Of a DNA stretch of 64,000 bases, positions 28,441 through 38,475 are shown piece by piece (position 1 is the stretch's first letter; every line of letters starts with the position of its first letter). Under the pieces are notes generated by a model. The model made no database searches. It worked only from the letters and a program-made list of their open reading frames with translations, and was not told the origin of the DNA. The translations under genes were made by a program, and so were the position numbers. Where the stretch lies: positions 310,001 to 374,000 of the forward strand of contig CAVZNF010000002.1 of NCBI GenBank assembly GCA_963776565.1, given 5' to 3'. Origin of the DNA: GMQP-bins7 sp963776565. GTDB taxonomy: Bacteria > Actinomycetota > Thermoleophilia > Gaiellales > Gaiellaceae.

Positions 28441-29266
28441 GTGGCCGCATCCGAGTCCCTCGTGCCGCTCGAGCTCCTGTACGAAGAGGACGGGCTTCTG
28501 CACACGCCGCTGCCGGCGGAGCTCGCGCGACTCTACGACGGCGATCTGGGGCTCGCCGAGGAGTGCGTGTACGCCAACTTCGTCGCGACCGTCGACGGGG
28601 CCGTTGCGATTCCGGCGATGCCGCGCTCGAACGAGTTCATCGCCGGGAACAGCGACGCGGATCGGTTCGTGATGGGTCTGCTGCGCGCGTTCGCGGACGC
28701 CGTGCTCATCGGCGCCGGAGTGCTTCGCGCAAGCCCACGAGGGACCTGGCGGCCAGACGGGATCTTTCCGCCCGCAGCCTCGGAATACGCAGAGCTCCGA
28801 GAGCGCTTGGGAGCGTCGGCCGCACCCGGAGGTCGCCATCCTCACAGGAAGCGGCGACATCGACGTCGGACACCCGCTGCTCGGGTCGGGAGCGCTCGTC
28901 CTGACGAGCGACGCCGGGGCCGAGCACCTCGACGGACGCGTGCCTTCGGCATCGACCGTGGTTGCGCTTGGGCCGGGGCGGCGCATCGCTCCCGACGTCG
29001 TCCTTCGCGCGCTCCGTGCGAGGGGCCACCGCCGGATCCTCTGCGAGGCCGGCCCGCATACGTTCGGCGGGTTCCTCGAAGCGGACGCTGTCGACGAGCT
29101 GTTCGTGACGACGTCGCCGCTCCTCGTCGGAGACGACGGGCCTGGATCACGCCTAAGACTCGTCGAAGCAGCCGACCTGACGCCCACGGCCACACGCGCG
29201 CGGCTGCTGAGCGTGCGCCGGCACGGCTCGCACCTCTTCACGCGGTACACGCTCGACCGCGCCTAG
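28441..29266 (+). CDS. RibD C-terminal-like (dihydrofolate-reductase-fold) reductase, frame broken once
   Basis: Shows the pyrimidine reductase fold: YANFVATVDGAVAIPAMPRS at the substrate-NADPH site, then FADAVLIGAGVLRASPRGTW, ILCEAGPHTFGGFLEADAVD and the closing strand. The frame shifts at the CCC-GG run near 28824, after which AILTGSGDIDVGHPLLGSG continues. The length of about 274 residues fits stand-alone RibD-C proteins, which need not work in riboflavin synthesis. There is no deaminase domain. It converges on the WYL regulator. Confidence 0.8.
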
Positions 29267-29269
29267 GCC

Positions 29270-30220
29270 CTAGGCCGAGTTCGCCAGCCGCTCTCCGAGC
29301 GCCCGCACGCTCGCACGCAGTTCGTCGGGGCTCCGGATCGAGAAGGCGCAGCCGAGACCCGCGAGAACCGTCGCAGCCCAGTCGAGCGAGTCGGCGCGCA
29401 TGCGGAGCACCGTCGCACCATCCTGGTCGACCAGTTCAGCAAGCGTCGAGGGCACTCGTCGCATCGCCTCCGCCACGGGCAACTCGAGGACGACTTCGAC
29501 CTCCCAGCCCCAGGGCACGCGGGCAAGCGACGTGCTCACGTACGTGACAGCGTCGAAGCCGTCGGGCGGATCGTCGGCCGTCTCGTTGGTCACTCGCACG
29601 CGGAGCATTCGGTCCACACGGAACGTCCGCAGGTCGTCGCGTAGGTGGTCGTGGGCGGCCAGGTACCAGCGCCCCGAGTGGACAACGAGCCCGTGCGGGC
29701 TCAGCTCACGCCGCGTTTCGTCGCCCGAGAACGCGCGATACGTCGTGCGCAGGCGCCGCTTTCGTCGTGTGGCGTCGGCGAGGAGCAGCACGGTCTCACC
29801 GCTCACGGGAGCGCCCCGCCTCGCGCTCGACGTGAAGTCGAGCGTCGCCTCGAGCGCCTCCACGCGCCGGCGCAATCCATCGGGCAGGACTCTGTGGATC
29901 TTTGCGAGCGCGCCCTCGACCGCATCCTCGGAGCCCGACAGGCCGAGCCGCCCCGCGGCCTGGACGCCGAGCGCGACGGCGACCGCCTCGTCGTCGGTGA
30001 GCATGAGCGGCGGGAGCCGGTAGCCGGGGCGAATGCGGTACCCGCCGCCGACTCCGCGCTGCCCCTCGACCGGTATCCCGAGCTTCTGCAGCGCCTCGAC
30101 GTAGCGCCGGACGGTCCGCGGATGGATCCCCAGCCGATCCGAGATCTCCCGCCCGGTGATGAGTGGTTTCGCCTGGAGCAGCTCGAGGAACTCGAGAAGC
30201 CTGGCCGTCGGCGTGAGCAC
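29270..30220 (-). CDS. HTH-WYL transcriptional regulator
   Basis: A 316-residue YafY-type regulator. The N-terminal HTH (REISDRLGIHPRTVRRYVEA) is followed by GVGGGYRIRPGYRLPPLML, then a WYL-like domain (HSGRWYLAAHDHLRDDLRTFRVDRM, with W-Y-L) and a C-terminal WCX region. WYL domains bind nucleic acid or small ligands. It starts at GTG 30220, six bases after TGTACT. It is divergent from the small protein at 30307, with a palindrome between them, so autoregulation and control of that gene are likely. Confidence 0.88.
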   Translation of the reverse strand: MLTPTARLLEFLELLQAKPLITGREISDRLGIHPRTVRRYVEALQKLGIPVEGQRGVGGGYRIRPGYRLPPLMLTDDEAVAVALGVQAAGRLGLSGSEDAVEGALAKIHRVLPDGLRRRVEALEATLDFTSSARRGAPVSGETVLLLADATRRKRRLRTTYRAFSGDETRRELSPHGLVVHSGRWYLAAHDHLRDDLRTFRVDRMLRVRVTNETADDPPDGFDAVTYVSTSLARVPWGWEVEVVLELPVAEAMRRVPSTLAELVDQDGATVLRMRADSLDWAATVLAGLGCAFSIRSPDELRASVRALGERLANSA

Positions 30221-30226
30221 GAGTGG

Positions 30227-30259
30227 AGTACAGCACACATAGAGGGCCGGATCCGCCCT
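30227..30259. promoter_or_regulatory. WYL gene -10 and near-palindromic operator candidate
   Basis: TGTACT on the minus strand (30227-30232) is six bases from the GTG. Next to it AGGGCCGGATCCGCCCT (30243-30259) becomes a perfect 16-base palindrome if one C is removed. It is a plausible binding site for the adjacent HTH-WYL protein. Confidence 0.45.
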
Positions 30260-30306
30260 ATTTTTGGGATAGCGTCGAAGCGCTCGCAACGACTTGGAGG
30301 TGCGAT

Positions 30307-30810
30307 GTGACAACGGCAGTGCGAGAACGAGCGACGTCCACGGACTTCGACTTCTGGATGGGGAAGTGGAACGTCCGCAACCGGCGCCTCGCAAGGCGCC
30401 TCGCCGGGTCCGACGACTGGGACGAGTTCGACTCGAAGGTCGCAGCGCGACCGCTTCCCGGCGGTCTCGGGAACGAGGACGTGTTCTGCACCGACTACGG
30501 GGGTGGCTTCGTCGGGATGTCGTTCCGCTTCTTCGACCCCGACACAGGGCTGTGGTCGATCTACTGGGCCGACAGCCGCCGCGCCGGCCTCCTCGATCCG
30601 CCGGTGATCGGCTCGTTCACAGGCGACGTCGGCGTCTTCGAGGGCGACGGCACGTTCGACGGCCGCCCGATCCGCGTGCGCTTCACCTGGTCGGGGATCA
30701 CGACCACGACACCGTGCTGGGAGCAGGCGTTCTCGGACGACGGCGGAGAAACGTGGGAGACGAACTGGATCATGGTCTTCACGCGTGCGCTGCAGGTGGC
30801 GGCTACATGA
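30307..30810 (+). CDS. Conserved hypothetical protein (DUF1579-like)
   Basis: A 167-residue protein. After the start it reads DFDFWMGKWNVRNRRLARRL, then SFRFFDPDTGLWSIYWADSR and an end with SDDGGETWETNWIMVFTRA. This W-rich beta pattern resembles the DUF1579/lipocalin-like family, with no known enzymatic role. GGAGGTG at 30297-30303 supports GTG 30307 as start. The overlapping upstream ATG at 30305 is followed at once by a stop. Its stop overlaps the next gene by ATGA. It is probably controlled by the divergent WYL regulator. Confidence 0.75.
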   Translation: MTTAVRERATSTDFDFWMGKWNVRNRRLARRLAGSDDWDEFDSKVAARPLPGGLGNEDVFCTDYGGGFVGMSFRFFDPDTGLWSIYWADSRRAGLLDPPVIGSFTGDVGVFEGDGTFDGRPIRVRFTWSGITTTTPCWEQAFSDDGGETWETNWIMVFTRALQVAAT

Positions 30811-31307
30811 ACGCGCTCGAGCACACCAGCGTCGCGGCCGACTATCGCCACGCCGAGAAGTTCGCGCACGCCGAGCCGAGCCTCGCGCTCGGCGACACGA
30901 TCCTCAAGTGGTACGACGTGGCTCCGGACGACGCGCCGGTGCCGCTCGCGATCCGGGCCGTCGCGCGGCGCTGCCTGCGCGACGCCTGCCGCGCCGACGA
31001 GCTCGGCACGCTGGGCGAGCTCGGCTTCGTCGTCCTCCATCGCTGCGGCGAGGACTTCTACTTCCTGCTCGTCTGCACGTGGCGCAACGAGAACGAGCTC
31101 TGGGAGACGGTCTGGGCGAAGAACGGCGAGAGCGACGTTCTCTTCCGGCCGTGGCCGATCGAGGGCGCGCATCGCCCGACCTTCTGCGTGTGGGAGCTCG
31201 CGGCCGTCTGTCACGAACGGCACGCATGGAGCGAATACCTGTGCTCCACGCGCGACGAGGCAGCACGCAAGACCTACCTGCGATCGTCCTACGAGGGAGT
31301 CGTGTGA
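30807..31307 (+). CDS. Hypothetical protein coupled to the DUF1579-like gene
   Basis: A 166-residue soluble protein with no recognised family. It contains a cysteine-bearing segment CRADELGTLGELGFVVLHRC, followed by FYFLLVCTWRNENELWETVW. The ATG overlaps the preceding stop (ATGA). No catalytic motif, signal peptide or membrane helix is visible. It belongs to the same two-gene unit opposite the WYL regulator. Confidence 0.68.
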   Translation: MNALEHTSVAADYRHAEKFAHAEPSLALGDTILKWYDVAPDDAPVPLAIRAVARRCLRDACRADELGTLGELGFVVLHRCGEDFYFLLVCTWRNENELWETVWAKNGESDVLFRPWPIEGAHRPTFCVWELAAVCHERHAWSEYLCSTRDEAARKTYLRSSYEGVV

Positions 31308-31399
31308 TGGCCGGCACGGAGGAGTAGTCGTGCCGGTCGGCTGTCGAGGAAGTACGCTCGGCGATATGCATGCAGGGCTCGGGCGGGCGAGCGGGACGA

Positions 31400-32208
31400 A
31401 TGTCTGCAGCTGACCGGCGCGCCCGTTTTCGCGAGCTCCACGCGCGCGACGAGCTCTTCGTGATGCCGAACCCGTGGGACGTCGGATCCGCGAGACTCCT
31501 CGCCGCCGAGGGCTTCGAGGCGCTAGCGACGACGAGCCAGGGATTCGCGTGGGCAATCGGCAAGCACGATCAGACCGTGACGCGCGACGAGCTCGTGGCG
31601 CACGTCGCCGAGCTTGCTGCCGCGACGCCGCTTCCTCTCAATGTCGACAGCGAGCGCTGCTACCCGGACGATCCGGGCGGCGTCGCCGAGACCGTTCGGC
31701 TTCTCTCCGAGGCCGGCGCGGCGGGCTTCTCGATCGAGGACTACGACCCGGCAGCCGACGGCATCGACTCGCTCGACGTGCGCTGTGCGGCGGGTCGGCG
31801 AGGCCGTTGGCGGCCGCCCACTCGGATGTCGAGCCACTCGTCCTGACCGCGCGGGCCGAGAACCACATCCGTGGCGTCGACGACCTCGACGACACGATCG
31901 CGCGTCTCGTCGCCTACCGCGACGCCGGGGCCGACGTGGTCTACGCGCCAGGCCTCGTCGATCTGGATCAGATCGCCCGGGTCGTGGGCGAGGTCGGCAT
32001 CCCGGTCAACGTCCTCGCGCTTCCGGGCGGCCCTGCGATCGGCGATCTCGCCCGAGTCGGCGTCCGCCGCGTCTCGACCGGGAGCCTGCTCGCGAGCGCG
32101 GCCTACGGCGCACTGGTCGCAGGTGCGCGCGAGCTGCGCGAGGAGGGCACGTCTCGCTACGGCAGTGCTGGACTGCCACGCGAGGCCGCCTCGCGCGCGT
32201 TCGGCTGA
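31400..32208 (+). CDS. Isocitrate lyase / PEP mutase family enzyme, frame broken
   Basis: A TIM-barrel C-C or P-C lyase family member. Start of barrel: LFVMPNPWDVGSARLLAAEG. The active-site strand is PLNVDSERCYPDD, then GFSIEDYDP, and after the break LTARAENHIRGVDDLDDTIA and YAPGLVDLDQI. The frame shifts at least once near 31790-31830. The length of about 269 residues is normal for this family, which includes methylisocitrate lyase, oxaloacetate hydrolase and phosphonopyruvate enzymes. Specificity cannot be read. ATG 31400 is chosen; an in-frame ATG at 31370 is 11 bases after a TACGCT hexamer and is possible. Confidence 0.83.
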
Positions 32209-32213
32209 CGCCG

Positions 32214-33545
32214 TCAAGAGGAGGTCGAGCCCGGGATCCAGTCGGTGCCGGCGAGCGGCACCTTCGCCATCGCCGCCGCTTCGACCGTGAGCGCGACGAG
32301 ATCTTCCGGCTCGAGGTTGTGGACGTGCGATTTGCCGCAGGCGCGAGCGAGCGTCTGCGTCTCGAGCGTGAGCACGCGGAGGAAGTTCGCGATGCGGCGA
32401 CCGCCGAGGATCGGGTCGAAGCGCGCGGCGAGCTCATCGTCCTGCGTCGAGATCCCGGTCGGGTCGCGCCCCGCCTGCCAGTCGTCGTAGAAGCCCGCGG
32501 CGCTGCCGATCTCTCGGTACGCCTCGTCGTGCTCGGGGCTGTTGTCTCCCATGGCCACGAGCGCAGCGGTCCCGATGGAGACGGCATCGGCTCCGAGCGC
32601 GAGCGCCTTCGCGACGTCCGCCCCGCTCCGGATCCCGCCCGAGACGATCAGCTGCACCTTGCGATGCATGCCGAGCTCTTGAAGGGCGTCGCGGCGATCC
32701 GCGTCGCCGGCAGCGTCGGGATCCCGACGTGCTCGATGAAGACGTCCTGAGTCGCCGCCGTGCCGCCCTGCATGCCGTCCACGACGATGACGTCGGCTCC
32801 CGCCTTCACGGCGAGCTGGACGTCGTAGTACGTCCGGGTCGCGCCGACCTTCACGAACACGGGCTTCTCCCAGTCGGTGATCTCGCGGAGCTCGTGGATC
32901 TTGATCTCGAGGTCGTCCGGCCCGGTCCAGTCGGGATGGCGTGAGGCGGAGCGCTGGTCGATGCCCTTCGGGAGCGAGCGCATCTCGGCGACGCGGTCGG
33001 AGATCTTGTGGCCGAGGAGCATCCCGCCGCCGCCCGGCTTGGCGCCCTGGCCGACGACGACCTCGATCGCGTCGGCCCTGCGCAGGTCATCGGGATTCAT
33101 GCCGTAGCGCGACGGGAGGAGCTGGTAGACGAGCGTCTTCGAGTGCTCGCGCTCCTCCGGCGTCATGCCACCGTCGCCGGTCGTCGTCGAGGTTCCGACC
33201 TCGGTCGCGCCGCGGCCGAGCGCCTCCTTCGCCGGCGCGGAGAGCGCTCCGAAGCTCATGCCCGCGATCGTGATGGGGATCTTCAGCTCGAGCGGCTTGC
33301 GCGCGAAGCGCGTCCCGAGCACGACGTCGGTGGCGCAGCGCTCGCGGTACCCCTCGAGCGGGTAGCGCGAGATCGATCGCGCCGAGGAAGAGAAGGTCAT
33401 CGAAGTGCGGCAGCCGCCGCTTGGCGCCGAAGCCGCGGATGTCGTAGATGCCCTCCGTCGCGGCGCGCTGGATCTCGGCGATGACGGTGCGGTCGAAGAG
33501 GTACGACTCACGGAGGTTCCAGGGCCGCTGCTCGGTCGCGGACAT
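32214..33545 (-). CDS. glxD: FMN-binding glutamate synthase-domain protein (GlxD/MgsC type), frame broken twice
   Basis: A paralogue of the protein at 66-1514, about 443 residues. It has IAGMSFGALSAPAKEALGRG, GQGAKPGGGGMLLGHKI, IDQRSASRHPDWTGPDDL, VDGMQGGTAATQDVF and VSGGIRSGADVAKALALGA. Frame changes lie near 33375 and 32665. Where the first paralogue has its cysteine cluster this one reads GFYDDWQAGRDPTGISTQ, so the iron-sulfur ligands are lost. It is the last gene of the unit GS-like, glxB, glxC, glxD, with a TGATG overlap to glxC. In N-methylglutamate synthase the homologous subunit makes the N-methylglutamate; plain glutamate synthesis is the alternative. Confidence 0.85.
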
Positions 33546-34262
33546 CAGTAGGCCGCCGCGTTGTCGACCTTGAACGTATAGAGCTCGCGCGCCGACCCGT
33601 AGCGTCGGAACTCCGCCGGATCCGCGTCGATCTCCGGCGGCATCGAGGAGCGCAGCGACCTGAGCGACATGCTCGTCGCGCAGCTCCTTCTCGATGCAAT
33701 CGGCACCGAGACTCGCGACCGAGCCGCGCACGTAGAGCCGCGCCTCGTAGATCGAGTCGCCGAGCGCTTCGCCCGCATCGCCGCAGACGACGAGGCAGCC
33801 GGTCTGCGCCATGAACGCGCTCATGTGGCCGACGGACCCGCCGCACCACGATGTCGATCCCCTTCATGGAGATCCCGCACCGCGACGAGGCGTTGCCGCG
33901 GACGACGAGAAGCCCTCCGCGGCCGTCGCGCCTGCCGACTGGCTCACGTTCCCGTCGACGACCACGCGCCCCGACATCATGTTCTCGGCGATGCCAGTGC
34001 TCGCGTTGCCGTGCACGCGCACGGTCGCGAGCTTGTTCATGCCCGGCGCAGTAGTAGCCGACGTGCCCTTCGATCTCGACCTCGATCTCGGCGTCGAGCC
34101 CGCATGCGACCGCGTGCGCGCCGCTGGGGTTGACGATGCGGAAGTGCCGCGGGCCAGCCGCGTCGCCGGCGAGATCGTGCAGGCGCTGGTTCAGGTCTCG
34201 CAACGACGTCGACGCGAGATCGACGACCTCGACAGCGCGTGCTCTCGCTCGGCGACGGCCAT
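33545..34262 (-). CDS. glxC: GXGXG-motif protein (GlxC/MgsB type), frame broken
   Basis: Corresponds to the C-terminal GXGXG beta-helix domain of glutamate synthase, here a separate protein of about 235 residues. Readable parts in order are VVDLASTSLRDLNQRLHDLA, then IEVEIEGHVGYYCAG, SMKGIDIVVRGSVGHMSAFM-type turns, TGCLVVCGDAGEALGDSIYE and the end EFRRYGSARELYTFKVDNAA. Frame changes lie near 34235, 34043, 33835 and 33650. It overlaps the amidotransferase and FMN genes by TGATG at both ends, so the three are translated together as a split glutamate-synthase-like complex. Confidence 0.8.
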
Positions 34263-35169
34263 CAGACGAGCGCCTTCTCCCAGGCGTAGACGACGCCCGG
34301 CTCGGGCTCCCACGCGCGCGCGTGGGCTGCGCCGGGAAGCACCGCGATCGACCGCCACTCGGACGACATGGCGACCCAGTCGTCGGTCTCGGCGAGCACG
34401 GCCGGCTTGCACGCGATGGGGTCTCGAAGCACCGCGAAGCCGTCCGCTGTCCCGACCGCGAAGGTGTAGAAGCCGTCGAGGTCGTCGAGACAGCCCTCGA
34501 GCGCCTGCTTGTAGCGACGCACCCTCGCGGAGGCGCCAGGCGAGGTAGCCGGCTGCGACTTCGGTGTCGTTCTCGGTCTGGAACTCGATCCCCTCGCGGC
34601 GCAGGCTCTCGCGGAGACGGTTGTGGTTCGAGAGTGAGCCGTTGTGGACGAGGCAGAGATCGAGGCCTGTCGAGAACGGGTGCGAGCCCTCCGTCGTGAC
34701 GCGGCTCTCGGTGGCCATGCGCGTGTGGCCGAGCGCGTGCGTCCCCGAAAGCTCTTCGAGCCTGAAGAGTCTTCGCGAACTCCTCGGGGAGGCCGGTCTC
34801 CTTGTAGATCTCGATGACCTGCCCCGCGCTCATCACGCGCAGGTCCGGTCGGTTCGCGCGAACCCACCGCTCGGCTTCGTCGGCATCCACGTTCGACGAC
34901 GAAGACGGCGTGACTCGCGCGGATCGCCGGCTCGCTGCACTCGCCGAAGGCGTCGCACGCGGCATCCCGAAATGCGCCCCAGCGCTCGTGCGGATCGGAG
35001 GAGTAGAGCGTCAGCTTGCTCGAGCCGCTCGGCACCGGGTCGCGGTACACGGCCACCCGGCAGAGTCGGGGCCACGGCTCGACATCTGGACGAGCATCGC
35101 CGCGAGATGCTCACCGAGGCGCTCCTCGATCTCGGGTGCTTTCGCGAAGAGTCCGACGATCCCGCACAT
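34262..35169 (-). CDS. glxB: Class II glutamine amidotransferase (GlxB/MgsA type), frame broken
   Basis: An N-terminal-nucleophile amidotransferase of about 300 residues starting MCGIVGLFAKAPEIEE, where Cys2 is the nucleophile. Further parts are LVQMSSRGPDSAG, HTRMATESRVTTEGSHPFS, LVHNGSLSNHNRLRE, NDTEVAAGYLAWRL and DGFYTFAVGTADGFAV. Frame changes lie near 35065, 34893, 34775 and 34530. In split glutamate synthase and N-methylglutamate synthase this subunit releases ammonia or methylamine from the gamma-amide. It follows the GS-like gene after 81 bases and overlaps glxC. Confidence 0.83.
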
Positions 35170-35250
35170 ATGGTCAGTATCTACACATGCCGTGACCACA
35201 AACACACGATTTCTCTCCGGCATCGTATGGAGCATTTCTCCACATACCCG
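35170..35250 (-). promoter_or_regulatory. A/T-richer gap before glxB with possible internal promoter
   Basis: This 81-base spacer is clearly less G+C-rich than its surroundings. On the minus strand it holds GGAGAAATGCTCC (a small hairpin) and GATACT about nine bases before the glxB ATG, which could serve as a -10. An internal promoter or processing site could set the ratio of the GS-like protein to the glx subunits. Confidence 0.4.
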
Positions 35251-36620
35251 TCAGAACCGGGTCAGATACTCGCGGATCTCCCAGGGAGTGACCTGCTCGT
35301 GGTAGCGGAACCACTCGTCGCGCTTCACGCGAGCGAAGTAGTCGACGTAGTCCTCGTCGCGGCCCCGGCCGAGCGCAGCCCGGAGGACGTCGTCGCGCCT
35401 CGAGCTCCCCGATGGCCTCGAGAAGATTCGCCGGAAGCGACTCGAGACCGCGGGCACGTAGCTCTTCGTGCGGGAACGAGTACAGGTTGTCGGAGTTGGG
35501 CTCGCCTGCGTCCAGTCCGTTCTCGATCCCGTCCATTCCGGCGGCCAGCACAGCGGCGGCCGCGAGGTACGGGTTGCACGAGCCGTCGATCGTCCTGTCC
35601 TCGATGCGCCCCGGCCCGGGGATGCGGAGCATCTGCGTGCGGTTGTTGTAGCCGTACGAGATCCACACGGGAGACCACGTCGCGCCGCTCGCGGTCGTGC
35701 CGAGCTTCAGCCGCTTGTACGAGTTGACGGTCGGCGCGGTCACGCCGCTGTACGCGCGCGCGTGCGTGCGAAGCCCGCCGATGAAGCGGTACGCGGTGTC
35801 GGAGAGCCCGAGCCCGCGCGGATCCGACTCGTCGAGGAACAGATTCGTGTCTCCGTCCCAGAGCGACATGTGGAAGTGGCAGCCGTTCCCCGTCAGGTGC
35901 GAGAACGGCTTGGGCATGAACGTCGCGATCATCCCTGCCTGCTCCGCCAGCGTGTGAACCATGTAGCGGAAGAAGATCGCGCGGTCGCACGAGACGAGCG
36001 CGTCGTCGTAGGTGAAGTTCTGCTCGAACTGGCCGTTCGCGTCCTCGTGGTCGTTCGCGTAGTTCCCCCACCCGAGCTCGTTGCAGAACCGCGAGACCGG
36101 TCGTGAGGAAGTCGTAGCGACGCGTGAGGCCGGCCATGTCGTAGCACGGCTTCTCGAGCGTGTCGTACGCGTCCGCGATCTCGATCGAGCCGTCCTCGCG
36201 CTGCTTGACGAGGAAGTACTCGAGCTCGAGGCCCATCCGGAACTCGTAGCCGCGCTCCTTCGCCTGGGCGAGCACGCTGCGGAGGATCGTGCGTGGGCAG
36301 TACGCCCACGCCTCGCCCTCGACCGTGACGTCGCATGCGAAGCGAGCGAGGTTCGACTGCCACGGGACGGGCGTGTAGCTGTCGAGATCGGGGATCGCGG
36401 CGATGTCGGGATCGCTCGGCACCTGGCCGATCTCGCCCGCGGCGAAGCCGGCGAAGCCCGCGCCGTCTCCGAGGAGCCCGTCGAATGCCTCGCGCGAGCC
36501 GACCGGCACGAGCTTCGCGCTCGGCCGCGCGTACATGTCGACGAACTGCGCGAACACGAACTCGATGCCACGCGTCTGCATGTCCTTCCAGATCGCGTCG
36601 GCCGATGCGGTTCCAACCAT
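35251..36620 (-). CDS. glnT: Glutamine synthetase family protein (GlnT / gamma-glutamylmethylamide synthetase type), frame broken twice
   Basis: ATP-dependent gamma-glutamyl amide ligase of the GS superfamily, about 450 residues. It has the N-terminal beta-grasp (GIEFVFAQFVDMYARPSAKL), metal ligands in FRMGLELEYFLVKQ, the ATP/glutamate site NGCHFHMSLWDGD, then SYGYNNRTQMLRIPGPGRIE and GSCNPYLAAAAVLAAGMDG. The C-terminus is VKRDEWFRYHEQVTPWEIRE. Frame changes lie near 36100 and 35410. AGGAGG at eight bases gives a firm ATG start. With glxBCD downstream it forms the set found in N-methylglutamate pathways, where the ligase is gamma-glutamylmethylamide synthetase. Glutamine synthesis is the alternative. 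Confidence 0.87.
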
Positions 36621-36707
36621 CGAGGCTCCTCCTTTGATTTCGGTGGCATAGCCCTACCAGGCCGGGCCACACGAGTGAAGGTGCGGGTTCCACACCTTCG
36701 CATGCCG

Positions 36708-38373
36708 CTATGTGTGCGGTTTCGCCGTCTCCCATGGCGTGCTGGAGCTTGCACCATCTTCACGGCGATCTCGATCGGCGAGCCAGTCGTCGCGTCGGAG
36801 ATCGAGCCCCGAGAGCTCGCGCGATGCGGCGCAACCGCTGCCGCAGCGTGTTGGGATGGACGTAGAGCGCCTCGGACGTTGCGCTGATCGAGCCGTGCCG
36901 GCGAAGGAACTCCTCGAGCGTCGCGAGAAGCTGAGCGCCGCGTTGTGCGTCGTACTCGGCGAGCTTTCCGACGGCATCGACGGTCGCGTCGCGGATGCCC
37001 ACCGTCGACGGCCACGCGGAGGAGGTACTTGTACGCCCGAGGTCGTCGTAGGCGAGGACGGTCGGCTTGCCCGCGAGGACCACGGTGCCGACGAGCGCCT
37101 GCTGCGCCTCGGCGAAGCCAGCGGTGAACGCGGCCTCGTCCCTGGCAGACGCTGGACACGCCGATCGCGACTGACTCGGCCGAGCTCATCGTGGATGCCG
37201 CGCAGCGCGCGCGAGGAAGGCCTCGCTCGACGGCTGCGTCGAGCCGCACGAGCGCGCGGAGCGAATCCTCACGATGGTCGAACAGCGAACCGGGTGCGGC
37301 GGTGCGGAGCGCGCGGGCGAGCGCCTCGCTCCACGGCTCGGCGACGAGGACGACGTGAGGCTGCTCGAGGTCGCACCCGAGCCGCGCAGCGCGTCCCTCG
37401 AGATCGCCCGTGAGTGCCCGCCGGCGAGCTCCTCGAAGAAGTCCTTGATGAGGTTCTTCTCGGTGAGCTGCTCGATCACCTGAACCTTCTTGATCCCGAC
37501 GGCAACCTGGCTCGCAACCGCGCGACCGAGCTCGACACGCGTGCTTCCCTCGGCGACGAGCAGGCCGATGAGCTCGCCGGCAGCGACGAGCGGCACCGCG
37601 AGGCGCGTGCTGCGACCGCCTCGGGCGAGCTCTGGGCCGAGCTCGGCGAGCCCGAGCGTCTGACGGGCGTTCCGGGCTCGGGATCGCTCGCGATGCGGTC
37701 GAGCTCCTCCCGCGAGGGGTCGAGCAGGTAGACGTGGCACGCCCGAGCGCCGAGTAGCGGGCGAGCTTCGGACACGACGGTCTCCACGAGTTCCTCGAGC
37801 GCGTCCGCGCTAGCGATTGCCTCGGCGAGCTCGGTGAGCTGCTCGAGCTCGGCGACGCGCAATCGTGTCTCCTCGTAGAGGCGCGCGTTCTCGATGGCGC
37901 TCGCTACGAGCGAAGCTGACGTGACGATGAAATCCACCTCGTCGTCGGTGAACTCACGCGGCGCCTCGGTGTGCGCCGTGATCGCGCCGATCGCCTCGCC
38001 CGCCGCGCCCGACGATCGGCAGCGCGACGAGCGACTGGTAGCGCTCCTCCTCGAGCTCCGGCACGTACTTCACGCGCGGGTCGGCGAGAGCGTCGTCGCG
38101 GATGAACGCCGGCTCGGCGTGCTCGACCGCCCACCACGCGAGGCTCTCGCCACGCTCGAGCGAGACCTTTCCCGCCTGGGCTTCGTACGGAGACGAAGCC
38201 GCACGAAGGACGAGCCGCTCGTCGTCCTCGAGGAGGTACACGAAGCAAGCGTGAACCCCGCTTGCCTCAGATATCAGCCGGACGATCGCGGGGAGCACCT
38301 CTGCGAGCTCGAGCGACGATGCGACGGTCGAGACGATCTGCTGCAGGAACTTCTCGCTCGTTTGCAGGGACAT
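36708..38373 (-). CDS. GAF-domain regulator with PucR-type C-terminal HTH, many frame breaks
   Basis: Readable parts give about 540 residues. The first GAF domain is LELAEVLPAIVRLISEASGV followed by HACFVYLLEDDERLVLRAAS. A helical linker VDFIVTSASLVASAIENARL leads to a second GAF domain (LVETVVSEARPLLGARACHV, then LAVPLVAAGELIGLLVAEGS) and KNLIKDFFEELAGG. The PucR/CdaR-type end is SATSEALYVHPNTLRQRLRR. At least five frame changes occur between 36.75 and 38.02 kb, so the stop at 36708 is provisional. It sits directly upstream of the GS-like gene and is the likely regulator of the amidotransfer genes. The start is ATG 38373, eight bases after TACGAT. Confidence 0.75.
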
Positions 38374-38444
38374 CGATCGTGATCGTATGACGCCTCCGGG
38401 CGCGAAGTCCAGCGCGCGGACATATCCGGAAGCGTCAGCCGGCG

Positions 38445-38464
38445 GGTCGGACACGTGTCAGACC
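38445..38464. repeat. Near-perfect 20-base palindrome
   Basis: GGTCGGACAC/GTGTCAGACC is symmetric except for one pair. It lies 12 bases beyond the stop of the kynureninase-like gene and ahead of the GAF regulator. It may be a hairpin ending the first transcript, a regulator site for the second, or a REP-like element. Confidence 0.45.
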
Positions 38465-38475
38465 GCTTCTGGGGG

